Below are positions 29,517-37,512 of a stretch of DNA of 64,000 nt, piece by piece. The DNA is taken from contig NZ_JNBQ01000015.1 in NCBI RefSeq assembly GCF_001019615.1, forward strand, positions 1 to 64,000, read 5' to 3'. How positions within the stretch are numbered: position 1 is the first letter of the stretch; every line of letters starts with the position of its first letter. Both the position numbers and the translations under genes were made by a program. A model generated the notes under the pieces. It saw only the letters and a list, made by a program, of their open reading frames with translations, made no database searches and was not told the DNA's origin. This DNA comes from Cellulosimicrobium funkei (lineage in GTDB: Bacteria > Actinomycetota > Actinomycetes > Actinomycetales > Cellulomonadaceae).

Positions 29517-30436
29517 GCGCCGTCGTCTGCCCCAACGGGCACCCGTCCGAGTCGACCGACTACTGCGACGTGTGCGGCGAGCCGATCGGCGCCGCGTCGC
29601 CCCCCGCCGCGTCTGCGCCGAGCGGCGCGACGCCCGCGCCGGGCGGCACCCCCGCCCCCGCGACGACCCAGCCCGTCCAGTGCCCGAACTGCGGGTCGCC
29701 GGCGGCCGGCGGCGCGCTGTTCTGCGAGAACTGCGGCTACGACTTCACGACGGGCGCCCTGCCCGACCCGGTCGACCCGCCGTCCGCGCTCTCGCTCGAC
29801 CCGCCGTCGCGCCCGACGCCGCCCGCGGCCCCCGTCCCGGGCACGCCCTCGGCGCTCACGCCGCCCCCGTTGCCGGCCTCCGCCGCGACCCCGGCGTCGT
29901 CGTCCACCCCGCCGCCGCTGCCCAGCGCGGCCGCGCCCACCGCACCCGAGGCGGGCGCCGCGGGCGAGCCGGCCGCTCCGGGCGAGCCCGCGCCGTCGGG
30001 CACCCACCTGCCGACACCTCCGGTGCCGGGACCGGACCAGTGGGTCGTGGAGATCTGGATCGACCCCGACTGGTACACGGCGCAGCAGCCCGAGGACCCG
30101 ATGCCCTCGGCGGGCCTGCCCGGCCTCGTCGTGCTGCGCGAGCGCAGCGTGCTCGTCGGGCGCCCGTCGGTGTCGCGGGGCATCCACCCGCAGGTCGACT
30201 GCGGCGCGGACACCGGCGTCTCGCGCCGGCACTGCCAGCTCAGCACGGACGGCCAGCGGTGGTGGGTCGAGGACCTGCAGTCGTCGAACGGGACCTACGT
30301 GAGCCCCGCGGGCGAACCGCTGCCGACGGACCCGGTCCCCGCCGGGCAGCGACGCGAGCTGTCCGACGGGGACCGGATCTACCTCGGCGCCTGGACGCGG
30401 CTCGTCGTCCGCAAGGCACTCCCGGGCGAGGTCTGA
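29513..30436 (+). CDS. FHA-domain protein with N-terminal zinc ribbons
   Basis: The 307-residue protein has CPNGHPSESTDYCDVCG at the N-terminus and CPNCGSPAAGGALFCENCG near residue 65. A long Pro/Ala linker follows, then a C-terminal FHA domain (about 205-300) with VLVGRPS, GVSRRHCQL and SSNGTYV, the conserved phosphothreonine-binding residues. It may be the reader of PknG phosphorylation, a role played by GarA/OdhI elsewhere. However the ETTS-type phosphorylation motif of GarA is absent, so it is not a simple GarA. Last gene of the island, convergent with hsp20 with only 7 bp between stops. Confidence 0.92.
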   Translation: MSAVVCPNGHPSESTDYCDVCGEPIGAASPPAASAPSGATPAPGGTPAPATTQPVQCPNCGSPAAGGALFCENCGYDFTTGALPDPVDPPSALSLDPPSRPTPPAAPVPGTPSALTPPPLPASAATPASSSTPPPLPSAAAPTAPEAGAAGEPAAPGEPAPSGTHLPTPPVPGPDQWVVEIWIDPDWYTAQQPEDPMPSAGLPGLVVLRERSVLVGRPSVSRGIHPQVDCGADTGVSRRHCQLSTDGQRWWVEDLQSSNGTYVSPAGEPLPTDPVPAGQRRELSDGDRIYLGAWTRLVVRKALPGEV

Positions 30437-30443
30437 GCGGGGC

Positions 30444-30920
30444 TCAGCCCTCGCTCGCCCGAGGCTCGGCCTCGGCCGTGATCTGCGTCGCCGCACCGCT
30501 GCCCGCACGGTGCGCGACCTCGATCCGGCGGGGCCGGGCCTCCTCCGCGACGGGGATGGTCAGCGACAGCACCCCGTCCTCGTAGGACGCCGAGATCTTG
30601 TCGAGCGCGAGCCCGCGCCCCACCGTGAGCTGGCGGGCGTAGGTCCCCGAAGGCCGTTCGCGCGCGAGCCACTGGACGTCGGGGTCGGTCCGCTGGCTGC
30701 GCTCGGCGCGGATCGTCAGCGTCCGGTCCTCGACGGACACGTCGATCGTCCCCGGGTCGACGCCCGGAAGGTCCATCGTCAGGACGTAGTGTTCCCCCGC
30801 CCGGAACAGGTCGAGCGGCATACCACCCGACGCCGACGCGGCGGTCGTGCGTGCCCCGGACGCGAGCTGGCCGACCAGCCGGTCCATCGCGTCGAAGGTG
30901 GTCGTGAACGGGTCGGTCAT
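30444..30920 (-). CDS. Hsp20/alpha-crystallin family small heat-shock protein
   Basis: The 158-residue chaperone has the alpha-crystallin domain (about 40-135): MPLDLFRAGEHYVLTMDLPG, DRTLTIRAER, ISASYEDGVLSLTIP. It holds unfolding proteins without ATP. The ATG at 30920 has AGAGG ten bases upstream. A GTG at 30938 would place its ribosome-binding site directly against the codon and is less likely. Expression is expected to be controlled by HrcA because a CIRCE element overlies the promoter, and the leader RNA has two strong hairpins. Confidence 0.93.
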   Translation of the reverse strand: MTDPFTTTFDAMDRLVGQLASGARTTAASASGGMPLDLFRAGEHYVLTMDLPGVDPGTIDVSVEDRTLTIRAERSQRTDPDVQWLARERPSGTYARQLTVGRGLALDKISASYEDGVLSLTIPVAEEARPRRIEVAHRAGSGAATQITAEAEPRASEG

Positions 30921-30951
30921 CGCAGCCACACCTCTCACCTCCCTCGTCGGT

Positions 30952-31004
30952 CGGTCCCGGACCGTCCGGGACCGGTCGGTGCTCCCGCGAGGTAGGCACC
31001 TCGC
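30952..31004 (-). other. Two hairpins in the hsp20 leader RNA
   Basis: A perfect 10-bp stem with a 3-nt loop (30952-30974) and a perfect 7-bp stem with a 4-nt loop (30987-31004) lie between the promoter and the ribosome-binding site. They could tune message stability or heat response. The ribosome-binding site itself is outside both. Confidence 0.6.
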
Positions 31005-31023
31005 AGGCGGCTACACGACTGTT

Positions 31024-31050
31024 CTAGCACTCTCCCCCGGGGAGTGCCAA
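31024..31050. promoter_or_regulatory. CIRCE element (HrcA operator) overlying the hsp20 promoter
   Basis: CTAGCACTC, nine bases, GAGTGCCAA matches the CIRCE consensus TTAGCACTC-N9-GAGTGCTAA at 16 of 18 arm positions. Read towards hsp20, TTGGCA (31045-31050), 17 bp, and CTAGAA (31022-31027) form a promoter almost exactly covered by the element, so bound HrcA would exclude RNA polymerase. Confidence 0.93.
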
Positions 31051-31288
31051 GAGGTCGTCGCGCATCCCGGCCGAGGCCATCCGGAAGCACGTTTGTCGGC
31101 TTCCTCGGGTTCCGCCGCCCGTCGGCGCGATCCTGTTGGGGGAACCCTCCAACCGCTTGTGCGATTCGTGCACGCGACGCCACCGCGGTCGTCCGCGCCG
31201 CCGTCGTCGCGCACCGCCGCGAGTCGGGAGAGTGGACGTGGCCACGACGGGTCGAGCACCGACCCGCCACGACGACGCAGGGAGCGCC

Positions 31289-31969
31289 ATGACCGACGCA
31301 TCGACCGGGACGACCGCGGGGACGCCCCGGACCGCCACGACGACCCCCGCCCCGGCGGCCGGGACCCGCGGACCGCTCGCCCTCGACGCAGGCGACGCGG
31401 CGCGCGTCGCGACGTTCGCGGCGCTGATCGCGGCGCTCGGGATGCCGGGCTCGATCGCGTTGTTCGGGAACGCGGTCCCGATCACCCTCCAGACGCTCGG
31501 TGTCATGCTCGCGGGCGCGATCCTCGGTGCGTGGCGCGGCGCGCTCGCCGTCGCGACGTTCCTCGCGCTCGCGGCGGCGGGGCTCCCGGTCCTCGCGGGC
31601 GGGCGCGGCGGCCTCGGGGCGTTCGTCGGCCCGTCCGCCGGCTACCTGGTCGGGTTCCTCGTCGGGGCGGCGGTCGTGGGCTGGCTCGTCGACCGGCTGC
31701 GCCGGGTGACGTTCGTCGGCGTGCTCGTCGCGTGCCTCGTCGGCGGGGTTGCGGTGGTCTACGCGTTCGGCGTGCCGGTCCAGTCGCTCGTCACGGGGGT
31801 GCCGCTCGCGACCACCGCGCAGCTCTCCCTCGCGTTCGTGCCCGGCGACGTCCTCAAGGCGCTGGCCGCCGCGGCGATCACCGTCGGCGTCGTGCGGGCG
31901 TACCCGGCCGCGCGACGGTCGGGCCGCTCCGCAGGCCGTCCCGCGGCCGCCGGCCGCGCGTCCTCCTGA
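31289..31969 (+). CDS. bioY: BioY biotin ECF transporter S component
   Basis: The 226-residue membrane protein has about six hydrophobic segments and the BioY features VPITLQTLGVMLAGAILG (about residues 73-90), LPVLAGGRGGLGAFVGPSAGY and GVPVQSLVTG. BioY captures biotin and couples to the BioM ATPase and BioN transmembrane subunits encoded 3.4 kb downstream in the same direction. The first 35 residues are a Thr/Ala-rich cytoplasmic tail. An acyl-CoA ligase and a thiolase gene separate bioY from bioMN. Confidence 0.95.
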   Translation: MTDASTGTTAGTPRTATTTPAPAAGTRGPLALDAGDAARVATFAALIAALGMPGSIALFGNAVPITLQTLGVMLAGAILGAWRGALAVATFLALAAAGLPVLAGGRGGLGAFVGPSAGYLVGFLVGAAVVGWLVDRLRRVTFVGVLVACLVGGVAVVYAFGVPVQSLVTGVPLATTAQLSLAFVPGDVLKALAAAAITVGVVRAYPAARRSGRSAGRPAAAGRASS

Positions 31970-31988
31970 CACCTGCGAGAGTGTCCGC

Positions 31989-33467
31989 GTGCCCGTCGCC
32001 CACCAGGTCCTGACGCACGCCGCCGACCCGGCGGCGCGCGACCGTCCCGCCCTGCGCACCCCCGAGCGGTCGCGCACCTACGCCGCGCTCGCCGCGGACG
32101 TGCGCGCGGGCGCGACGCACCTCGCCGCGACGGGCACGCGTCCCGGCGACCTCGTCGCCGTGTCCCTGCCCGACCCGCTGGACCTGCTGACGGCGGTCCT
32201 CGCCGCCGACCACGCGGGCGCGACGCCGCTCGTGTGCGACACGGCGTGGCCGCGCGCGCACCGCGCCGAGGTCCTGCGCACGCTGGCCCCCCGCACGTTC
32301 GTCGAGGTGCCGCTGCCGCGCGGGACCGGCGCCGTCCCCGACCTCGTGCCGGGACTCGCCCCGCAGCGGGGCGCGAGCCCCGGCACGGGCCACGCGCCCG
32401 CCCCGGACGACCTCGCGTGGGCGGGCTTCTCGTCGGGCAGCACCGGCCGGCCGCGCGCGGTCGTGCGCACCCGCGCGTCGTGGGCGGGGTCTTTCGACGA
32501 CGTCACGCGGCTCCTCCGCCTCCGCCCCACCGACACCGTGCTCGTCCCGGGGCCCCTCGCGTCGTCCCTCTACTGCTTCGCCGCCGTGCACACGCTCGCC
32601 GTCGGGGCGTGCGCGTACCTCACGCGGACCCCGGCGGCCACGACCTCCGCGCTCGCGAGCAGCGACGTCGTGCACCTCGTGCCGCAGGTCCTCGACGACG
32701 TGCTCGACGCCGTCGCGGCGGGAGCGCCGTCGCGGCTGCGGCACGCGGTCGTCGGCGGCGCGTCCCTCGCCCCGGGGGCGCGGTCGCGCGCGGCGGCTCT
32801 CGGCATCGACGTGCTCGCGTACTACGGCGCGGTCGAGCTGTCGTTCGTCGCCTACGACCCCGACGGGTCGGGGCTGCGCGCGTTCCCGGGGGTCGACCTG
32901 GCCGTGCGGCCGCTGCCCGCGGCGAGCGTCGGTGAGGTCTGGGTCCGCTCGCCCTGGGTCTCGCGCGGGTACCTCGCGCGTGCCACGGGCCCGCTGCGCC
33001 GCGACGGCGCGTGGAGCACCGTCGGCGACCTCGCCGACCCCCTGCCCGAGCCCGCGCCGGGCGCCGCGCCCGCGTCGGCGCCCGGCGGGGAAGCCCGTGC
33101 CGGGCTCGTGCTGCGCGGCCGCGGGGACGGGGCGATCCTCACCGGCGGGTCGACCGTCGTGCCCGAGGACGTCGAGGTCGTGCTGCGCGCCGTGCCGGGC
33201 GTCCGGGACGTCGTCGTGCTCGGGACCGCGCACCGTCGCCTCGGCGCGGTCGTGAGCGCCGTCGTGGAGTGCGACGACCGGCCGGGGCTGCGCGCCCACC
33301 TGGAGCGCGTCGCGCGCGCGGCCCTCGCCCCGGCGCAGCGGCCGCGGCGCTGGTACGGCACGCGCGCCCTCCCCCGGACGCCGTCGGGCAAGCCCGCGCG
33401 CGGGGCCGTGAGCGAGGCTTTGCGCGGGACCGACCCGGCACGGTCGGGCCTGGAGCCGCTGCGATGA
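31989..33467 (+). CDS. Acyl-CoA synthetase / AMP-dependent ligase (YhfT-like context)
   Basis: The 492-residue adenylating enzyme has the P-loop FSSGSTGRPRAVV (about residue 147), YYGAVELSFV as the A5 motif, WSTVGDLAD in the A7 region and the C-terminal catalytic lysine in PRTPSGKPARG. It activates a carboxylic acid with ATP and joins it to CoA. Bacillus subtilis has a similar bioY-ligase-thiolase cluster (yhfU-yhfT-yhfS) attributed to the biotin regulon, so a pimelate-like substrate is an attractive inference. GTG at 31989 is the first suitable start, 20 bp after bioY. Its stop overlaps the thiolase gene. Confidence 0.88.
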   Translation: MPVAHQVLTHAADPAARDRPALRTPERSRTYAALAADVRAGATHLAATGTRPGDLVAVSLPDPLDLLTAVLAADHAGATPLVCDTAWPRAHRAEVLRTLAPRTFVEVPLPRGTGAVPDLVPGLAPQRGASPGTGHAPAPDDLAWAGFSSGSTGRPRAVVRTRASWAGSFDDVTRLLRLRPTDTVLVPGPLASSLYCFAAVHTLAVGACAYLTRTPAATTSALASSDVVHLVPQVLDDVLDAVAAGAPSRLRHAVVGGASLAPGARSRAAALGIDVLAYYGAVELSFVAYDPDGSGLRAFPGVDLAVRPLPAASVGEVWVRSPWVSRGYLARATGPLRRDGAWSTVGDLADPLPEPAPGAAPASAPGGEARAGLVLRGRGDGAILTGGSTVVPEDVEVVLRAVPGVRDVVVLGTAHRRLGAVVSAVVECDDRPGLRAHLERVARAALAPAQRPRRWYGTRALPRTPSGKPARGAVSEALRGTDPARSGLEPLR

Positions 33468-34660
33468 GACCGGGCCGAGGTGCGGCGGACGACACGCCCG
33501 TCGTGGTCGCGGCGCGCCGCACGTGGGTCGGGACGGCCGGGCACGGGCACCGGTCGCTGTCCGAGGTCGACCTCGCGGCCGCGGCTCTCGGCGCGACGCT
33601 CCACGACGCGCGCGCGGTGGGGGTCGCGGACGACGTCGTGGACGTCGTCCTGGGATGCTGCACCGGGCCGGGCGGGAACGTCGCCCGCGTCGCGGCGCTC
33701 GCCGCGGGCCTGGGCGTCGCCGTCCCGGGCCTCACCGTCGACCGCCAGTGCGCCTCCGGCCTCGCGGCGGTGCTCCTCGCCGCGCAGCAGGTCCGCGCGA
33801 GCGACGCCGGCCTGGTCCTCGCGGGCGGGACCGAGAGCGCGTCGCGCGCCCCGGCGCGCTCGCACCGCACGGCGTGGGGCGACGTGCCGTACGCGCGCGC
33901 CGCGTTCGCGCCGACGCCCTGGGCCGACCCCGGCATGGGCGCGGCCGCCGACGAGCTCGCGCGCCGCCGCGGTGTGACCCGCGAGCGCCAGGAGGCGTAC
34001 GCGCTGCGCAGCCACGCGCGCACCCTGGCGGCGCACGCGGGCGGGCGGTTCGTGGCCGAGACCGTCCGGGTCGGCACGCCGGGGAGGTCGCTCGCGCGCG
34101 ACGAGCGGGCCCGGCGCCTCGACGCCGCGGTGCTCGCCCGGCTGTCGCCCGCGTTCACGCCCGGCGGCACCGTCACCGCCGCCACCGCGAGCCCGGTGAG
34201 CGACGGCGCGGCGACCGTCGCGGTCGTGCCCGAGCGCGTCCGGCGCGGCCTCGGTGCCCCCGGCCTGCGCGTGCTCGCGTCGGCGACGGTCGGCTGCGAC
34301 CCCGCCCTGCCGGGGTGGGGTCCGGTCCCCGCGGTGCGCGCCGCGCTGGAGCGTGCGGGCGCGCGGCTCGACGACGTCGCGGCGGTCGAGGTCGTCGAGG
34401 CGTTCGCCGCGCAGGTCCTCGCGGTGACCGACGCGCTCGGCCTCGACCCGCTCGCCGACCCCGCCGACGACGCCCGCGTGTGCGCGGACGGCGGCGCGCT
34501 CGCACTCGGGCACCCGTGGGGCGCGAGCGGCGCCGTGTCGGTCGTGCGGCTGTTCTCCCGGCTCGTGCGCGCGGGCGCGCCGGCCGGGACGCTCGGCCTC
34601 GCGACGGCGGCGGTCGGGGGCGGGCTGGGCGTCGCGGCCGTGCTGGAGGTCGTCCGGTGA
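33464..34660 (+). CDS. Thiolase-family protein with two altered catalytic motifs
   Basis: The 398-residue thiolase-fold protein keeps the nucleophile (DRQCASGL, about Cys95) and GHPWGASG with the catalytic histidine. Two other canonical motifs are changed: NEAF reads VEAFAAQ (Asn to Val), and the C-terminal CxG cysteine region reads TAAVGGGLG (Cys to Ala). Such changes would impair normal Claisen condensation or thiolysis, so it may catalyse a half-reaction such as acyl transfer. It is co-translated with the acyl-CoA ligase (ATGA overlap) and the ECF ATPase (GTGA overlap). Confidence 0.88.
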   Translation: MRPGRGAADDTPVVVAARRTWVGTAGHGHRSLSEVDLAAAALGATLHDARAVGVADDVVDVVLGCCTGPGGNVARVAALAAGLGVAVPGLTVDRQCASGLAAVLLAAQQVRASDAGLVLAGGTESASRAPARSHRTAWGDVPYARAAFAPTPWADPGMGAAADELARRRGVTRERQEAYALRSHARTLAAHAGGRFVAETVRVGTPGRSLARDERARRLDAAVLARLSPAFTPGGTVTAATASPVSDGAATVAVVPERVRRGLGAPGLRVLASATVGCDPALPGWGPVPAVRAALERAGARLDDVAAVEVVEAFAAQVLAVTDALGLDPLADPADDARVCADGGALALGHPWGASGAVSVVRLFSRLVRAGAPAGTLGLATAAVGGGLGVAAVLEVVR

Positions 34661-35478
34661 TCCCGAGAGCCCGGGCCCGGCAGCGGCGACGAGACGCCGT
34701 CGGGGGCGCCCCGACCGCTCCGGTGGAGACGCCCGGCGCGATCCCCGGGACCGGCACGTCGGACACTCCCGGCCCGGAGGCACCCGGGCCCGGCTGCACG
34801 GTCCGGATCGAGGACGTGCACGTCCGCCTCGGCGAGCGGGACGTGCTCCGCGGGATCGACCTCGAGCTGCGCGAGCGGCGCGTGGGGATCGTCGGGGCCA
34901 ACGGCTCCGGCAAGAGCACGCTCGCGCGCCTGCTCAACGGGCTGGTGGTACCGACGTCGGGCCGCGTCCTGGTCGACGGGCTCGACACCTGGCGCGACGG
35001 CGCGGCGGTCCGCAAGCGCGTGGGGTTCGTCTTCACCGACCCGGACGCCCAGATCGTGATGCCGACCGTCGCGGAAGACGTCGCCTACTCGCTGCGTCGC
35101 CGTGCTCCGGCCGAGCGCGACGCGCTCGTGCGCACGGCCCTCGCCGCGCGCGGCCTGGCGGACCACGCGGACCATCCCGCCCACCTCCTCTCGGGCGGGC
35201 AGAAGCAGCTCCTCGCGCTCACGTCCGTGCTCGCCGCGGGGCCGCGGCTCGTCGTCGCGGACGAGCCCACGACGCTCCTCGACCTGCGCAACACGCGGCG
35301 GTTCGCCGCCGAGCTCGCGGCGCTCCCCCAGCAGGTCGTGCTCGTCTCGCACGATCTCGCGCTCATGGACGTGATGGACCGCGTGCTCGTCGTCGACGAC
35401 GGTCGGGTCGTCGCGGACGACGAGCCGGGCCCCGCCGTCGCGCACTACCTGCGCCTCGTCGACGGGGCGCCGCCGTGA
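34657..35478 (+). CDS. bioM: ECF transporter ATPase, BioM-type
   Basis: The 273-residue ABC ATPase has Walker A GANGSGKST, FTDPDAQIVMPTVAEDVAYSL (the Q-loop region typical of CbiO/ECF ATPases), signature LSGGQKQLL, Walker B LVVADEP and the switch histidine VSHD. The first 45 residues are a proline-rich extension not usual for the family. An internal start near the GCTVRIEDV segment cannot be excluded. The overlap of the GTG at 34657 with the thiolase stop favours the longer form. It energises biotin uptake with BioN and BioY. Confidence 0.9.
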   Translation: MIPRARARQRRRDAVGGAPTAPVETPGAIPGTGTSDTPGPEAPGPGCTVRIEDVHVRLGERDVLRGIDLELRERRVGIVGANGSGKSTLARLLNGLVVPTSGRVLVDGLDTWRDGAAVRKRVGFVFTDPDAQIVMPTVAEDVAYSLRRRAPAERDALVRTALAARGLADHADHPAHLLSGGQKQLLALTSVLAAGPRLVVADEPTTLLDLRNTRRFAAELAALPQQVVLVSHDLALMDVMDRVLVVDDGRVVADDEPGPAVAHYLRLVDGAPP

Positions 35479-36074
35479 CCCCGGGGACGTACCGGCCGGG
35501 GAGGTCGGCGCTGCACCGGGCCCCGGCCGGGGCCAAGCTCGTGGGCCTCGCGCTGGCCTCGGCCGTCGTGCTCCTCGTGTCGTCGCCGGCGGGGGTCGGC
35601 GCGGTGGTCCTCGTCGTCGGTGCGCTCTACGCGGTCGCGTGCGTGGGCCCAGGCGCGGCGTGGGACCAGGTCCGGCCCCTGCGCCTGGTGGCGCCCGTGC
35701 TCCTCGCCGTCCAGTGGTTCGCCCTGGGACCGGTGCCGGCGGTCGTGCTCACGACCCGGCTCGTCGCGCTCGTCGCGCTCGCGGGGCTCGTGCTGCTCAC
35801 GACCCGGACGTCCGCCGTCCTCGCCGCGATCGAGCGGGGGCTGCGGCCGCTGCGCCGCCTCGGCGTCGACGTCGACCGCGCGGCCCTCGTCCTGTCGCTC
35901 GCCGTGCGCTGCGTCCCCGTCGTCGCCGCCCTGGCCCAGCGCGTGCGCGACGCCTGCCGGGCGCGTGGCCGTGAGCACGACGTCCGCGCCTACGCGGTCC
36001 CGCTCGTCGTCGGCGCCCTGCGCCAGGCCGACGCGCTCGGCGACGCGCTGCGCGCCCGCGGCCTCGACGACTGA
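35475..36074 (+). CDS. bioN: ECF transporter transmembrane protein, BioN-type
   Basis: The 199-residue CbiQ-family T component has about five hydrophobic segments (for example LVGLALASAVVLLVSSPAG and LLAVQWFALGPV) and the conserved ArgGly helix signature near the C-terminus (DACRARGREHD, then DALRARGLDD), which docks on the ATPases. It follows bioM with a GTGA overlap and completes the biotin ECF set. Last gene of the cluster, convergent with the MFS gene. Confidence 0.92.
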   Translation: MTPGTYRPGRSALHRAPAGAKLVGLALASAVVLLVSSPAGVGAVVLVVGALYAVACVGPGAAWDQVRPLRLVAPVLLAVQWFALGPVPAVVLTTRLVALVALAGLVLLTTRTSAVLAAIERGLRPLRRLGVDVDRAALVLSLAVRCVPVVAALAQRVRDACRARGREHDVRAYAVPLVVGALRQADALGDALRARGLDD

Positions 36075-36189
36075 CTGCCGTTCCCGCCGTCGTGCCGAGG
36101 GAGAGCCGTGGTCTCGCGAGGTGGAGCCGTGGCCAGGACCAGACCTCTACCTCGGCGTACCAGGCCTCTCCCTCGCCGAGAGGCCGCTC

Positions 36190-37512
36190 TCATCGGGTCG
36201 CAGGTTCGCCGGTGGCGCGGTGGCCCCGGAGGGAGACGACCGCGGCGACGAGGATGCCGACCACGGTCACGACGAGCAGGGCGCGGTAGTCGACGGCGCC
36301 CACGAGGGCGGCGCCGACCACGGTCAGCACGAGCTGCGGGACGTTGACGAGCAGCAGGCTCGCCGCGGCGACGCGTCCCTGGAGCCCCGGAGGCGTGCGA
36401 AGCTGCCGCTCGGTGACGAAGCCGACGATGGACCACGTCGCGCCGAGCCCGACCGCGCCCAGCCCGAGGACGATCGCGACGGCGCTGGTCCCCGTCGCGG
36501 GGACGATGCCGAGCGCGAGCACGAGCAGTCCCAGCGCGACGAGCCGCTGCGCGCCCCACCGCGCGACGAGTCGGGCCGCCGTCAGCCCCGCGACGATCGC
36601 GGTGAGGGCCTGGACGGAGGAGATCGGGCCCAGCAGCGCCGCGGGCAGGCCGAGCCCGTCCTCGACGATCGCGAGGCTGACCGCGTTCAGGAGCCCGACC
36701 CCCGCGAACGCGACGAGCATGGCGAGCGTGAGCACGCCGAGCGGCGCCGTGCGCACGAGGTGGCGGAAGCCCGCCGTCAGCTCGGCCAGGTACGGCTCGC
36801 GCTCGGCGGCGGGGGTCGGCGGCGTCTCGACGAGCCGGATGCGGCCGATCACCGTGCCCGCGACCGCGAACGCGACCGAGGCCGCGACCACGAGGGGCCA
36901 CGCGCCCGCGAGCGCGTACGCGCCCGCGCCGACGACCGGCATGAGGAGGCGGAAGACCTGGTCGATGGTCGTGAGCCGACCGTTCGCGGGGGCGATCGCC
37001 TCGTCCGGGAGCATGTCGCGCACGAGGCCGGCCTGGGCCGCCGCGGTCGCGAACCCGACCCCCGAGTAGACGACCGTCACCACGAACACGAGCCAGACCT
37101 GCTCGGGCCCGCGGACCGCGAGGAGGGCGAGCAGGCTCACCGCGCCGACGAGGTACGTGACGACGAGCATCCGCCGTCGCGACACCCGGTCCGCGAGCTG
37201 CCCGAGGAGCGGGGACGCGAGCGCCGGCAGGCCGAGCGCCGCGAACACGAGCCCGGCGGCGCCGTTGGAGCCCGTGAGGTCCTTGACCCACACGGCGAGG
37301 ATGATCGCGAGGACCGAGTCGGCGAAGTTCGTGAACCCCCACGCGACCGACAGGAGGCGGAAGGGGCGGGAGCGCAGCGCGGCGCGGGGGTCCGGGACGT
37401 CGCCGGGAGCAGCGGCGGGGACGGTCGTGGCGACGGTCTCCTCGGCCGCCGCGGGGACGTCCTCCGGCGCGGTCCGTGCCGTGACGGCCGTCGGCTCGGG
37501 AGGCGTGCTCAT
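36190..37512 (-). CDS. MFS transporter (Tetracycline/macrolide-efflux-like)
   Basis: The 440-residue protein has about twelve hydrophobic segments and an MFS loop signature GQLADRVSRRRML near residue 97, as in drug exporters of the MefA/enterobactin-exporter group. The N-terminal 45 residues are a Thr/Ala/Pro-rich cytoplasmic tail. ATG at 37512 overlaps the stop of the ArsR-type regulator gene (ATGA), so the longer open frame upstream is not the gene. Regulator and pump form an operon, suggesting induction by the exported compound. The substrate is unknown. Confidence 0.9.
   Translation of the reverse strand: MSTPPEPTAVTARTAPEDVPAAAEETVATTVPAAAPGDVPDPRAALRSRPFRLLSVAWGFTNFADSVLAIILAVWVKDLTGSNGAAGLVFAALGLPALASPLLGQLADRVSRRRMLVVTYLVGAVSLLALLAVRGPEQVWLVFVVTVVYSGVGFATAAAQAGLVRDMLPDEAIAPANGRLTTIDQVFRLLMPVVGAGAYALAGAWPLVVAASVAFAVAGTVIGRIRLVETPPTPAAEREPYLAELTAGFRHLVRTAPLGVLTLAMLVAFAGVGLLNAVSLAIVEDGLGLPAALLGPISSVQALTAIVAGLTAARLVARWGAQRLVALGLLVLALGIVPATGTSAVAIVLGLGAVGLGATWSIVGFVTERQLRTPPGLQGRVAAASLLLVNVPQLVLTVVGAALVGAVDYRALLVVTVVGILVAAVVSLRGHRATGEPATR

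Larger units (their letters stand above)
30921..31288. other. 368-bp divergent region between hsp20 and bioY
   Basis: The left 130 bp holds the hsp20 leader hairpins, promoter and CIRCE. The right part (31051-31288), upstream of bioY, has no convincing gene. I did not recognise a BirA- or BioQ-type operator or a riboswitch there. A CAGGGAG ribosome-binding site precedes bioY. Confidence 0.6.
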
